64,000 bases of DNA from Chenopodium formosanum (GCA_024500155.1 CM044877.1:80088501-80152500), one strand, 5' to 3'; positions 48,750 to 61,792 are shown, counted from the first letter of the stretch. Program-made: numbers and translations. Notes: generated by a model not told the origin, from the sequence alone.

Positions 48750-50203
48750 TATTTTTTTTTTTTTTTGTGAACAGGAATTGTATTTCAGTATTTGTCATGG
48801 TTGCGATTGGTCTAAATCTATATTATTATTAAGTTCAACTGTTTGACGAAAACAGACATCAATGTAAACGCAAAAGTAAGTCAATCTGCCAACTGATAGA
48901 AACAAATGATGCTGCCACGAAACTTAATCATAACAACCTCCTAATTATCAAAGGATCTTATATACTCCCTCTCAAAATTTGTCTCATATCTCAAGTTACA
49001 AAAAATGTAGGGACTAGGGAGTAGTTCAAAACAGTTTAATTCAGCGGCCATCAATCTTTTGTCTTACGGAGTACCAAAATTTATTGGTACGTATTATGTA
49101 GGTATGAACACGGTATTCTGTGTATTTTGACCTACCATAATAGGTCACATTATCTTTTTAATTAGATTTTTCTTTTGAGGAAGCAATTCTTTAGATTTTA
49201 GTTGATAAATTTAGTTTTTCTAATCTTTTACAAATTGCCATCTATACTTCCAGAAGGCCAAAAGTTACGGTTCAAGTGAGTACTTCCCCTCAACAATTTG
49301 TTCAATGAGCATGCAACAACGTTGAATACAACTAACACCGATCAAATACTCCCGTAACTTTTTAGTTGCAATAAATTAATTTTTTATTTCTCATAAATAA
49401 TGAGTATCCCTATGTTGCAAAAAGAAACGGAGATAGTACAAGATTACCACGGAGATATAAAAAATTTACTGACAATAGAAAGAGGAAACTAAGAAAGCAA
49501 ATGTCATGAAATTTCTAAAGTACTCCTGTCCTACAGCCCTACGTAAATACAAGGTGCTGAAATTATTTGATGGTTAGGCATCGGACAAGAACTTTTAAGA
49601 AATAATTAGAAGAGTTACAGTCAACACAACACTATTGAGATATGACATTGGTTACTTAACAAGGAAGGAACACAGCACAAACAAACAAAAAGAATCCAAA
49701 ATCGACATGATTTCACCAACTAAACTACATCATAACTTATTTTAACTTGTTTCATACAGATTATAGACAAATGAAATACATATAAATAAACTAAAGTTTC
49801 AAAAAAAAATGTAGAAGTATACGTTAACAAATTAAGACTTAAGAAAAAAAATTAGATAAGTGAAGTCTGAAGATAACACGACCTTAATGCACATGTTAAA
49901 TGTTTTAAACATGGATCAAATTAACAGAAATAGGGAAGGTAAAAAAAAAAAAAGCCAAAAAAATTTGTCAGATTATTGACCTTTCAAGAGTTAGCTATTT
50001 AAGAAATTGCAAGTTAAATTCAATTAGCATCATACATTGTTTTTTTTTCCAGATTTGATATCAAATCTTTAATCACCTCCCCTATATAACGGAAAATTAG
50101 TTGATAGTACATATACACAAAAGCATTTTTCTGCAACAATGATCGAAATAACAGAAATGAGCTGAGAGCTCAGAATATCACCCCGAGATGAGTCCAATAA
50201 GCA
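48750..50203. other. Intergenic between ANK3 and CRIPT
   Basis: AT-rich, no supported gene; should hold the ANK3 promoter and the CRIPT 3' UTR. One small MITE lies at 49349-49436, and a possible decayed one at about 48965-49026 (TACTCCCTCTCAAAA and GGGACTAGGGAGTA). Confidence 0.5.
49349..49436. mobile_element. Short Stowaway-like MITE (88 bp)
   Basis: CTCCCGTAACTTTTTAGTTGCA is imperfectly mirrored by TGTTGCAAAAAGAAACGGAGATAG minus its first bases, and TA flanks both ends. Confidence 0.6.
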
Positions 50204-51981
50204 TCATACATTACTTTGCTTGTAATGCTTGGTATCCAGCACTTGTTTACCACACATAGCACATACACCTAGAAAAGCACAATGCATTTTAGAAAAATCA
50301 TCGTGATAATAAACCATAATCGTTGCTAGAAAGAAAGTCTTTGACAGAGTGAATTTTATTTTTTTTTCTTGTAGATAAACAAAGTCAGAACAAAACTGCG
50401 AAATACCTTTACTATAAGCACAAGTATGACAATACTTGCCATTCTGGTGTACTTGCTGCTTGCAAATGATGCATTTAGTGTTTCCATAAGGAGTCCATCT
50501 GCAAAGTAATCAAGTAGACATAATTGTGAGAAACCATCAAGGGAATAAGGAGTCCATTACTGCACAGAAACAATCAAGGGAATATGGAAGAGGGGACAAA
50601 CCAGACCACTATAAACAATCAACCAGCATACACGAGCAAGCATACAACTGTGTAAGCAGTAAATCACAGCTTACTGCAATGTATAGATTTTGTGATTCTG
50701 TGAATGTCACATGCATATCAAGCTATCAGCATACATTTATGTCCATCAGCAACATTACAGCTCCCACCTTAGGGAAGTTTTTAAGGACGTCAAGTATACA
50801 TAACTGATAACTTTACTACTATGTAGTTAAGAAGTCATTTCAATTAGACCCTTGATCCAATGCTATTTGTTACCCCTATATTGAGGGGTATATATTACCC
50901 CCATACAATTCAATCTCCAATTTAAGCAATTCAAAACATCAAAAAAAAATTCGCTTTACTTTTCCTCCTCTATTACTAGCTATACAGGCAGGCAGGCAGG
51001 CCCTTAAATGACTTTGTAAGGGAATACAGGAGCAAAAATCTTGCAAGAGTACATGAAACCAGCAGGATTTAAAGTAATTCAATAGTCCTAGTGAAAGAAA
51101 GCACAGCTAATGATGGCATTTCAATGCTACAGACTTCCGGAGCAATCATTGCTTCCACCTGAAACAAAACCCCTGTCTTTTCACTCCTTCAACCCAATAA
51201 GCTTTTACCAGAACCAGATCCACATCTAAATAACCTGACAAAGAAAACTCTACAACTAGGGGTAATATGGTATGTTCTAAGGTAGTCCATCCCACCGATC
51301 ATCCCCTATGGGATATACGCACAGCAGGTTTAAAAACTTTGCTATCTGCAACAAATGCTAATTCCTCAACAATTATCAACCCAATTTCCACAGTCAAACA
51401 AAATACCAATCATGTTGCAAGTAGAGGACACTGCAAGGCTATCTAAATTTACTAAAATTACCAGCTGCTTGAAAATATTGCAAGGGATCAACCCAAGCCT
51501 GGTATCCGTTTCACTTAGGCAAGAAGGCCCGAGAATACTAACAATTGATGAGAGGGGAGTTGTTAAGAAATCAGTTTTGGGGAGAGGGTAAAGTAGTAAT
51601 TCAGGAATAAGTTAGTTACTGAGTTTGTTATTTTGATCTTTTTGCTAGCTGCTTCTAGAGTTTGTTGGCTTGCTTCATTTTTGGGTATTAATAGGAGTTT
51701 GGGGTGAAGGGGAAGGCAGCAAAGAAATTAATTGAGAAGTTTGTTTTGGGAGAGCACCTCCCTCTCAAATGAAGGCCCTGTATTATTGAATACTCTGTTT
51801 GATAATACAATCTATCCCTTGGCTGCCATTTCTACCTCTTTCTAGCTTGTAATCTTACTGTTTTCATACTAATCTCTAGCAAATATATAGGGTTTCGTGC
51901 TTAAAGATAAACCCTACCACTTATCATGCCACAAGGAAAACACGCACCACTTCTTCCCCCACTGGGTGCACCACACCCCCA

Positions 51982-52023
<42 letters not shown>

Positions 52024-54288
52024 GGGAAAAAAAGGTTTGGAAACATAGCCAATCCTTCATAGCTTTGCACCAAAACTTTGAGAGTATATATAGTAGGGAG
52101 TCCACAGTTGAGCTATAAATAAGTCGCAAATACCAGTATATCACACTGCTAAGAAGCGTAAAAGAAATAACAATTTCCAGCACAGAAGCTGCAATCTAGC
52201 AATCTCCAAAACCACTAACCAGCACTGTGTGTGTGTGTGTGCGCGCGCGCGCGTGTGTAATGGTGTCTGATTATTAAGTCCATTTTTAAGCATTCCACAA
52301 TAGATGCATATTAGATCTCAAAGCCAAAACAGATTTTTGTTGGTGAAGCAAATGTCACCTAAACTACAATGAAGACTGAGACTTATTATAAATAACAAAA
52401 CAAAGAAAGAAACAACGAGAGAGAACAACAGATGAACAGAGGACTTGAAAGGACAGCCAACAAGTTCTTAGTTCATTACACTAGACTTTTGTATAGCTAA
52501 TATAACAGGTGCAACTCAGCTTATGAGTTATTACATTGTTCCCTTGCAACTAATCTACAGATTGGACATAGTTTAACTTATGTCCATTCCCAATGGAGCC
52601 TATATATTCCTAACTTTTTACTTATGGTTTGTGCAAGCCTAAATCATGATAGCAGTATAGCACTCTTTAGTACTTATGCTTTTCTCCAATAATGAAGAGG
52701 TGATCAGGTTTTATACAAGGAACTTCAAGTAATGGCAAATAGATATCTCAAAAAAGGGGGTCAGGCCGGTCAGCTACATAAACCAAGATTTTATCTCATG
52801 TATTCGCCAACCACAAACCACTCTTTCTAATTCTTTATGTCCAACAATGGAAAGAGATTCCCATATCATGCTAAGAATATCTAGGAATTCCACGGGTGAA
52901 AAACTTTGATGAGATATCAAAGGGATTGTCTAAATCTTAATGCTCAATGTGAAGCATATAATAGAAGCAAAAAGGATGGAAAGAGAGATGAGGTGGTTTG
53001 GGGTGGGACTTAAATTTTTTTGATGGTACTCACTCTTTCCCTTGAGGACTTAAGTCTTTTAGATAATACTAACTCTTTCCCTTTTGTTCAAAAAGGTAAA
53101 CGAGTCCATCAACCATTGCTCACATGTCATACAGAAGGGTGAGTTCTTTTTAAACATTATTGTTAAAACATCTTATTTTGAAGAAGAGTACTAATTCAGT
53201 AGTAATTTTAAACTTTTAAGAAAAATCTTACATAAAATTTGTCTTCCTAAGTAGGTTGTGACGTTGCGTGCAGACAACCCCATTTACAGAGGAACCCTAC
53301 AATGGAGAGAGCCTCTTTAGTCTTTAGATGTGTACGTATATAATTAAAGTTGATGTTGAACACTTTTTGCCTAAAAACAAAATCTATCGATCTAATAGAG
53401 TGATGCTAACACCAAAATGGTACTTTAACATATAATTCCCCTACACATTACCAGGCGATAGTGCGATACAATACGTTCAAGTAAGTGTCTCATTCTAAAA
53501 ATAATTAGAGCTTATCCGAGTTCTTAGACATCAAGTGGCACAACAACCTATATGAGCGGCAATAAACAAATTCATCAACAAATATGATACTACAATTTCA
53601 GCCCCCGATTATAAAGTAACCAATCAAACTATTCACAAATCTTCCATCTGTGTCATATGAAAGACACCAAATGCTTCCATACCAGGAAAGATGAATTCTT
53701 CAACATAATATGACTACTAAGATCTCAGCCCTCAATTATAAATTAACCAAACAAACACCCCACTTAATCACCAGCTTCTTCTTTAACCAATCAATTCAAT
53801 ATAGTAGGTGATTATTAGCTCAATTCATTACCAACCCATCAACAATACGAATTAATTTTAAAAACCCCAATTTGCCAAATTCAAATTACTATCAAATATC
53901 ATAATTGCAGCATTTAATTCATCAAAATACATTTTTTCTAACAAAATACAAACTATTAGGATTTAAAAAAAAAATACCTGGTTTTCTTGGAGAGGAGCTT
54001 GTTTTCATTGATCTTGCGGCCACCGCTTTCGTTGGTGTTGCTGGCGCCTGCTTTCCATTTATCTGGAACGATCACCTTCGCTAACTTCTTTTCACCTGCA
54101 AATTGAAAATAAAAAACCCACCAATTATTCACAACTTTAAACCACAAATATTTAAGAAATTGATCAACAAACAGTTCAATTTGAATAAGCATAAAGTTAT
54201 GTTCTTTATTCTTAATCGAAGATCTAACACAATATAATTATATCTAAAGGAGAAAGAGAGAGAATTACTTACACTTTTCGCACACCAT
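50204..54288 (-). CDS. CRIPT: CRIPT homologue, cysteine-rich zinc-binding protein
   Basis: Exons 54288..54273 (16 nt), 54095..53978, 50498..50407 and 50268..50204, all GT-AG with matching phases, give 96 aa. The protein starts MVCEKCEKKLAKVIVPDKWK, continues through ESGGRKINENKLLSKK and ends KQVLDTKHYKQSNV. Four CxxC pairs are present (CEKC, CIIC, CHTC, CAMC), as in animal CRIPT, which is about 101 aa and binds zinc. In animals it was named as a PDZ-domain partner of PSD-95, and human CRIPT has been found in the minor spliceosome. A conserved nuclear RNA-processing role would suit a plant better than synaptic binding, but this is inference. The 3.5-kb second intron is unusually long and holds microsatellites. 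It is single copy in this window. Confidence 0.95.
51983..52021. repeat. GA microsatellite
   Basis: About 16 uninterrupted GA units after an AGAGACA start, inside CRIPT intron 2. Confidence 0.95.
52226..52258. repeat. Compound GT/GC microsatellite
   Basis: Alternating purine-pyrimidine run: GT units, then GC units, then GT units. Such a run can adopt Z-DNA. It lies inside CRIPT intron 2. Confidence 0.95.
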
Positions 54289-54516
54289 TGTTTAGCGGAA
54301 TTATAAATTTGGTTTGTATTTGTTGTTGTAGTTGTTAAGTGCTTTGCTTGTTTCTCTCGTTTATGCTCGAAATTGAAATTAGACGGAGCCCTAGATTTCT
54401 AAATAACTCAACTGCGTAATTTAATCAGACGGAGTTTTTCTTCACTCGGTTAGTCGGTTGAGACTTGGGGGAATAGGGAGAGAAAAGAAAAATTTGGGTA
54501 AAATATATCACTAATA

Positions 54517-54618
54517 CATCCTCCCCGGTAAATATTATATACAATTTTAGAGTACTTTATATTTCACAAATAATAGCTCAAAAAAGTCAAAATTGCACAT
54601 AACATTTGACGGAGGTAG
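54517..54618. mobile_element. Stowaway-like MITE (102 bp)
   Basis: CATCCTCCCCGGTAAATATT on the left is imperfectly mirrored by ACATTTGACGGAGGTAG on the right, with TA on both sides. It resembles the hairpin in ANK1 (3761-3831). Confidence 0.65.
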
Positions 54619-57173
54619 TATATAATACCGGTCTTGCAGCCAGATCACGAGATAGGCGATAAATAAGATGCTAAATAATTGAATTTGGATAGATTTTTAA
54701 ACAAGTGGGGCCCATTTGCCAGAGTTTGTTGCCGAAAAGTTAAAATGAGTAGTGTTAAGTTTTTGAATTTAGAGGATAGTTTTTTTTATAAAAGTTTTTA
54801 GCGAGTAGTTGTTCACAAATATTTTTGTTATGCGTGTAGCTCCTAACAATTTTACCTATTTATAGGGATATTTCACTCACAAATGCAATTCGTAAAAACA
54901 ATATTTAAGAAACAACATTGTAGTTTCTCAAAACAGGACAAATTGTGAGAGCATCGCCATCAAAAGTGTTATTATATGTTATTTTACGCAAGATCTTGTT
55001 ACAAAATTATAATGATAGCTACAATATGTTTTCATGAGGAATACATTGATTATACATACATAAAACTTACTGTAAATGGTAAGACCAACCTAAATAGGTA
55101 AAGTAATTCAAATTTCAAATTACAATCCCACAGCGTTTTTGGTGAGTGCTAGTAAACCTTACAACAATTGAATGATGAGACCAACCTGAAAAGGGAAAAT
55201 AATTCAAATGGTACAAGAGAAGGATAACACTGGCAAGACACAATAGTACATGACTACATCATCTTCTATCATGATGAAACCAACTCCATCCCAACCAATT
55301 CATACTTCTGCAGTTCCGCCAGTCATCCACCATTCTATTTGTTCCAATAAGACTAACAGCTTGTTTGGTAGCCGAATAGCCGGTTATAAACTGTAGTAAT
55401 GAAAATAAGGGTAAATTAGGAAGAAAACCAACATTATAACCCCATTGCAATGCAATTTAAGGTAAGCTAACATTACCTTGAGAATGACTCTTTATTTTCC
55501 TTGCAAATTTACCTACAAATTCATTCTCATTACCATCTTTGCGGCCATAGTCTTCTTTATTTCACTCACCCATTCTTTATTTGGATACTAATAAGTACAG
55601 CACCTTACAAAAAAAAACAATCTAATCTAGCCATTTTAAAAAAAAAAAAATTACACTTTTGAGGGAGTAGCAGAGACAAAAGTAGGGTATGATAACCCTA
55701 GGTGGTATCAAGCCATAGAAAGCTTCATTTCTCTTCTTCCAATTTCTTTCTCATAGTATGAATAGTCTTCTTGTTTGTGTCCCAACAACACAATAAATAG
55801 CACATCCCTTGGTGATGCATATATAAATGTGCACATGACACTAATTTCATTCAAACTACTTAAAACCTCACTCTGATTCATAATGTTATAGCACTTAAAC
55901 TGTAAATCTTCACCAATGTATAAAAATGATAGTCAAGCCTTGTGCGTAATCTCATAAGATCATCCAAATGTGTAAATTCAGTGTATTTGTTTAATCTAAG
56001 ACATTAATGTTCACTTATGTGCTTCGCAGCCATGAAAAAGAATATGGGTAAAACATTTTAAAACAAAAGGATCATGCAAAGTTTAAAAAAAATTGGAGCT
56101 TTTAGTTCTTATTTGCTGCCTAAAATTAATTTTACTATGATAATTTAGAAGGTTTGAGCTGTAATATAACTTACTAAGCACTGGCTACGGTAGCTATAAC
56201 ACCTTCAGAGTCACCCATCGTACAAATGCTTTGTTTGGAACCCACACTTCAAGGAGATAAATAAGTACACAATGGTAGAACCGCAGACTCCATGCAATGC
56301 AGAAAGCTTGACTTAAGTAGAGGCGGCTCCCTGACCAACTGCCAATCATGCCCATCACAATCAAGTTGGGTTCAAACTTATTGTTAATTTGCATGCAACT
56401 TAGATCAGCGGGAAGTTCACAATAAGACACTTGTCTGGTTAGTCAGTGACTGTTTAGTTAAGCCAGTTCAACCAAAGTCAACAATCACTGACCAAGCAAT
56501 GTAATACTAGTATTATGAACTCCCTACTAATTCTGAAACTGCTCGCAAATTACCATTCTTAAATTTGACCAGAAATTTTAACATTGATTGGGTGATTTTG
56601 TTGGTCATGAGCATCCTCTACTAGAAGCACACCTTCTCATTACAAGCACGGGGTCTGTTGTTCTACTACCATGGACTTATTTATGCATTCTTCATCCTCC
56701 ACCATTTTCCCTTCCACCTTATTCATAAAGGTTCTTGAAGACACACTTTTGACTTGATTCCTGGTTCCTACAAAGGTATGCATTATAGAAATTCAATTAA
56801 AAAAAAATACTACACAACTGTATACAGAGTAAAAGCGTAAACTGTAACACAACAAATCAGTTCTTTCACAGAATTTAGATAAGTTTTTAACTTGCTAAAG
56901 TATTAAATTTATTGACTACATGAGCAATAATGTTAATACAGAATTCCTGATTCCTAGAGAAACACCAAAAGCAAACTTTTCGAACACTTTAATAAAAAAA
57001 TTCTTAATCCCATCATAATCTAGCAGGGAAATGCTGAAAAATCAAGAACAGCTAAACATATATCTACAAAAGCTCTTGAAAGCTATGTTATCACCTAATA
57101 ACAGCAGAGAGTGAAATGGAACAAAGCTAAAAAGCCAAAAACTTAAACTCTTTCAACTATTTTCCCTCACTTG

Positions 57174-57202
57174 CAACAATGATTCTCGCCGTATGAAAGC
57201 GA

Positions 57203-57228
<26 letters not shown>
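57174..57228 (-). pseudogene. Truncated plastid-type tRNA-Met(CAU) gene
   Basis: Read on the minus strand from 57228, the sequence ACCTACTTGACTCAGCGGTT and the following anticodon arm TTTCATAC match the 5' half and anticodon loop of chloroplast trnM-CAU as I know it. The match stops before the T arm, where unrelated sequence begins, so no complete cloverleaf can form. This is best explained as a short plastid (or mitochondrial) DNA insertion in the nucleus. Confidence 0.75.
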
Positions 57229-57238
<10 letters not shown>

Positions 57239-58394
57239 CAAGTCAGAGAAATTACAATATCATACATGAGAAAGAGTACAAAGGAAAGGAGAAGACAATC
57301 TTGGTTCATGGGCAATGTTTGCAAAAGTATAAGGCGATACAAGGCCCTAAATCCTAAATGCAAGGCAAGAGGACAAAGCGTGTGACTTGCTAAATTAAGG
57401 AGCTACTTTCCAAACCAATTTTAATTGTGACACAATTTCAAATCTTAAGCTTAGACATTGTTTACATAAAATCAATTTTCAATGGAAACGAAACAATCAC
57501 CATTCTTTGACTTTCAATTATACGGAATATGCAATAAACATTGAATCATATGCTCTTGTTCTTATTGTCAATTACTAGATCATCATGTACTTCAAATCAA
57601 GGGATTACAGGATACAACCTTTCTTATTGTATAAGCATTGAGGATTTAAAGTAATGTTGGGTAATAGTAGATCAATTGGATATCATAATAACCCATCTAA
57701 TTGCTATGCTAAAGGTGGAATCTTTATCGATGAACATCCACTAATTACAAGAGCTAAAGTAATTTCTCAACTAAAATTCACATTTTTACACATGCAAAAT
57801 CTCAAATCATATCACAAACTAACTAATTACAAATCTATTTGAATTTCTAAAGAAACCCATATGAATTATGCAGGTATCACTCACAAGTTCATATTGGAAA
57901 TACCCAAAAATACCATATTCACAATAGATACTGATAACTGCAGTATAATTGGATATTAGAACTTTCATTCCTTCTCAATTGTCCAATTCAAAACTACAGT
58001 ATAGCAAAATTATCTTGCAAGAATAAAAATAGAATAGAGAAAGATGAGAACTTACATTGATAGTTACATTTCTTGGCTACTAGAGAGAGTTTTGGTTTGT
58101 GCCCTTATATCAGACAGAAACCTAGAACTAAAATGTTCTTGGAGCAACTTTTATACTAGTATATGGAACCAAATGAGGATCCGGCATGGTAGGAAAATGG
58201 GTAGGGTTTGGTTTAAATAGTAGTACAAATTAAGTTTGAATCTGTACTATATAGTCCAGAGGCCCATGGATCAATATCTTTATGTCTTTTATGTGCTTAG
58301 CCATTCGATTCTGAATCACAACTCCGTTTGATTTTTTTTAAGACATAATTTATGACTTATTTTCTTCGACTTATTTTAGATGTTTATTACTTAC

Positions 58395-58560
58395 TTACTC
58401 CGAATCCATTTAGTTGACATAGAGTAAAACAGAATGAAAAGGCAAGAGGGGTAGCTTGTAAATGCAAGGTAAAAAAAAAAGTTATTATAAAAGAAAACGT
58501 GTCAACTAAAAAAAACTTCCTAAAAAAGAATACGTGTCAACTAAAAAGAAACTGAGGTAG
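58395..58560. repeat. MITE family X, copy 2 (~166 bp)
   Basis: Shares GCTTGTAAATGCAAGGTAAA, two ACGTGTCAACTAAAA blocks and the end GAAACTGAGGTAGTA with the copy at 19862-20062. Confidence 0.65.
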
Positions 58561-59690
58561 TATTTCTTCATAAATTCAGATCAGACCAGATTAGAAAGAT
58601 TCTGATAAGACAGATCAAAACTTTTGATTATTATTTACTTACCGTTAAATATCGTTGATTGCTTATAAATTTTTTTTTTTATAAAAATTACATATTTAAA
58701 AAGTTGATGATGAGACGAATCTAACAAGATCCATTCCGATAATGTTTTTCTTTACACATTATTATTAAAATTTTGTGAAAGTATAAACAAATTGTTAAAT
58801 CAAATTAAATCAGACCAGATCAGAAAAATTCAAATCATATCTTAAAAAATTCATACCAAATCTATTTGTTTCAGGTGAACAGAATAAATCCCTAAATGGA
58901 TTCGGCCAGGTTTTGTAGAGTCTAAGGTATTTTACAAACTTAATAAAGCATTTAAATGTTTATTTTATTTTATCATATCCATTATTATAATTCTTAGTAA
59001 ACCATCAACTCTAAAATTGAGAGGATAAAAAAAATATAGAGAAAAACATAATTTATTTCATTGAATATGAAAATATAGAGCTAAATAGAAAACAAAGAGT
59101 TATTTGTATTTGATTATATCCAAAAAGTGATTTAACTATTATTTAGGAAACTTGTTATAACATTATAACAAAATCTTGCCAATTCATCATTTAATTAACA
59201 AGTTAGCAATTAAGGGGTGAAGTGGATATTTTCATTCACCCAATCAATCCAAAACTAAAGGTTACAATATCAACTCTTTTTATTAAATTTAAGAAAATTT
59301 TCCAATTAAAATTGGATGTAATGATGTATCATGCTCATAAAGTTGATTTGTAATTACAATAAACATACTAGTTGATATATAAAGTGTTGCGAATGATATT
59401 AATTCAACTTTTTTTTGCGATTATTGAATACTTATTATCTACCAACATAGGTACAGTTATACATGACCGAATTGGTTAAGGAATATATGAAAATGCATAG
59501 CAAATACATGTTTTAATGGTATTTCAAAGTAATTATAGAGAAAATTTACAAAATAATTTTTGATAAGAAAGAAAAAAAAAGCAAATTAATCTTTGATAAC
59601 ATTGATCCTCTTTAAAGTGGAAGAAAAAATCACAAAACTTGCTTACCCAATTGCTAAAACATCTTGATGGTTTTTAGCGTTGTTAAAGTT

Positions 59691-60328
59691 TTTTTTTTTT
59701 TTTTTTTTTTTGAATAGCAAAAATATTTCATTAATTAAAAGTCATTCGACATCTACAATAGAGATTTGACGTTAACAAATACATTAGATATTGAATCAAA
59801 TAGAATTTTCCTTCATAAAAACTACGATCGTCGAGCAGATATTGCACTGTGGAGCATCTCCCGCTTATATCGCTGAAAATTACAGCCTTGTTGGAGAGAC
59901 AATCTAACGATCCTTTGTAGCCGTGAGGATGATTTCCTTCTGATTTATCTGTTCGTATTCGAAAACTTGATAACTTTTTCACCAACGAAATAATTTCACG
60001 ACAATCCATCAGATCTGCTACCATGGATTCAAAACTAAGAAATTTCTCCCTCGAAAAGAGGAGATAAACCTTGTTTTTCGACTTGTCTTTCGAAGGAGGT
60101 CGAAAAACCCTTGTCTTTCGAAGGAGATCGGAAACCCTTTCTTTCGAGGGAGAAAAGTTCCTCCCAAAAGGAGGAAGCATTATTATAAACCTAAAAAAAC
60201 AATAAAGAAACAAGGATTGGGGCTTTCCACCGATTAAAATCGATGGAAACCCCTTCAAAATTCAACAATGGAGGCTAGGGTTTTGGAGAGAGAAAAATAT
60301 TAAAATACTTCCTGGTAAGAGTATAATG
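59691..60328 (-). mobile_element. Retroposed (LINE-like) insertion with poly(A) tail and 17-bp target duplication
   Basis: A perfect 17-bp duplication TTAGCGTTGTTAAAGTT flanks the segment (59674-59690 and 60329-60345). On the minus strand it ends in a poly(A) tail (plus-strand T run from 59691), so it was inserted by target-primed reverse transcription. It holds a 175-codon frame (60258-59731), basic and rich in Ser, Lys and Phe, that I do not recognise. It could be a truncated LINE, perhaps with an ORF1-like region, or a processed gene copy. The 5' part (CCAAAACCCTAGCCTCCATT) looks like a leader sequence. Confidence 0.8.
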
Positions 60329-60555
60329 TTAGCGTTGTTAAAGTTATTGAGTGTGCACTTGTAATGAAGTAATTTAAGATGTAGAGATTTTGATATAGAA
60401 ATAAGAAGATAAATAATAAAGGAAAATACAATTCTAATATTTAATGTGAAAAAATATTTTATATATTAAGGCAAAAAAACCCAACAAATTACAAGCATTT
60501 GAACTAATCCCAATATGAAAGTAGGAGATCGAGTACAAGAAACTTGGGTGAATAC

Positions 60556-61089
60556 TAGAGATGGCAATGGATCGGATTAGGATCAGGTGGAGCTTTACCC
60601 GCATCCATCCATTACTCTAATCGCTCCATCCAGATCCATCCATCATCCGCTTCACCCATCATCCATATCCATTCGTCCATCATCCGCGGATGAAAACGGG
60701 TGGAGCGGATGACTAATGGATGAGTATTAAAGTTGAAAAAAACTCACATAACTTTAATTTTCGGTTATTTGTACAATAGTTTTATTAATTTTATTAATTA
60801 AAAAGGAAACAATAACAATATATTGTTTGAAAAATTAATTTGCAACAAAAAAATACATATATTTTTCTTGCACATTTCATATTTTATTATTAAAATTCTT
60901 AGATTAAAAAATTAATATATGTTAAACGGGTGGGTGGATGATTAGCGGGTGAAAAAAGTATCATTCATATCATATCCGATCCATCATCCGCTTCATCCGT
61001 CACCCGCTTTTCATCCATTTAATTTTCATCCATTTATTTATTGCGGGTGAAGCGGGTTAGTGGATATCCACTTAATATTGACATCCCTA
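60556..61089. mobile_element. Non-autonomous hAT element (534 bp)
   Basis: The termini TAGAGATGGCAATGGATCGG and ATATTGACATCCCTA are inverted, with a perfect 8-bp duplication GTGAATAC (60548-60555 and 61090-61097). Subterminal sequence is rich in CATCCATCC / GGGTGGATGA motifs in both orientations. Same terminal family as the elements at 6593 and 27925. Confidence 0.92.
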
Positions 61090-61792
61090 GTGAATACTAA
61101 GTACAAAAGTAATAGTGGAATCGTAGTAAAGAAAGTGGATATAATATACAAGGAGTGGATATAATATACAAGGAGTGGGTATGACTTCTTGTGCGGGAAG
61201 ACTTGTGTATAGGTATGGCCTTTTGCATATCTATTCCTTGATTAAATGTCCATCACCAATTTTTATAGTTAAAGATGGAGCTAGTTTGGAAGAAATTCCT
61301 ATAATATTCTAGAACTTCCTTCATAATTCTTGCAGCCCTAATGTTTTGAAATCTTCACAAACCATATTTCTAGTGGCTTTCAATGTCAAGATTTCTCTAC
61401 AATGTTAAACTAGATAATTCTAGCGAAATTATGAGCAAGTACTAACCTTGTTTTACAAAAAGTTTCTAGAATATGCACAAATACTCCACTAAAACAATGG
61501 CCAATTAAATTTAGGTCATACCAAATAAGCCTTAAACCAAAGAGATTAAGCTAAATAATCAACAAATAAATGTCCCTCTTGACAAATCATCATCGTCAAC
61601 ACCTTTTCCATTGCAATGCATAAATCAAAATAAAATTACAAGATGGTCTATCATTTAATTGAATATGGATATAACATGTCCAATGAAGTTGATTTGTCCA
61701 ATCATTTTCCTATACTAGGAATTATAGACAACTTGTTAAGTTGATCACACTTCTAATGGACACTTACACTTGATGTAGGGTATAAATAATTA

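Larger units (their letters stand above)
50499..53977. other. Large CRIPT intron 2
   Basis: 3479 bp with no convincing coding sequence. It contains a CAGG run near 50989, GA and GT/GC microsatellites, and a stretch at about 51350-51890 with a short frame (51355-51591) followed by LTR-like sequence (TGTTAAGAAATCAG onward). The latter may be a retroelement remnant, but no ends or target duplication could be defined. Confidence 0.6.

Noticed and set aside
50526..50807. 93-codon plus-strand frame in CRIPT intron 2
   Set aside because: No domain, no splice context and intronic composition.
51560..51890. Possible solo LTR in CRIPT intron 2
   Set aside because: The sequence has an LTR look (TGTTAAGAAATC start), but no end with matching 5-bp duplication could be found.
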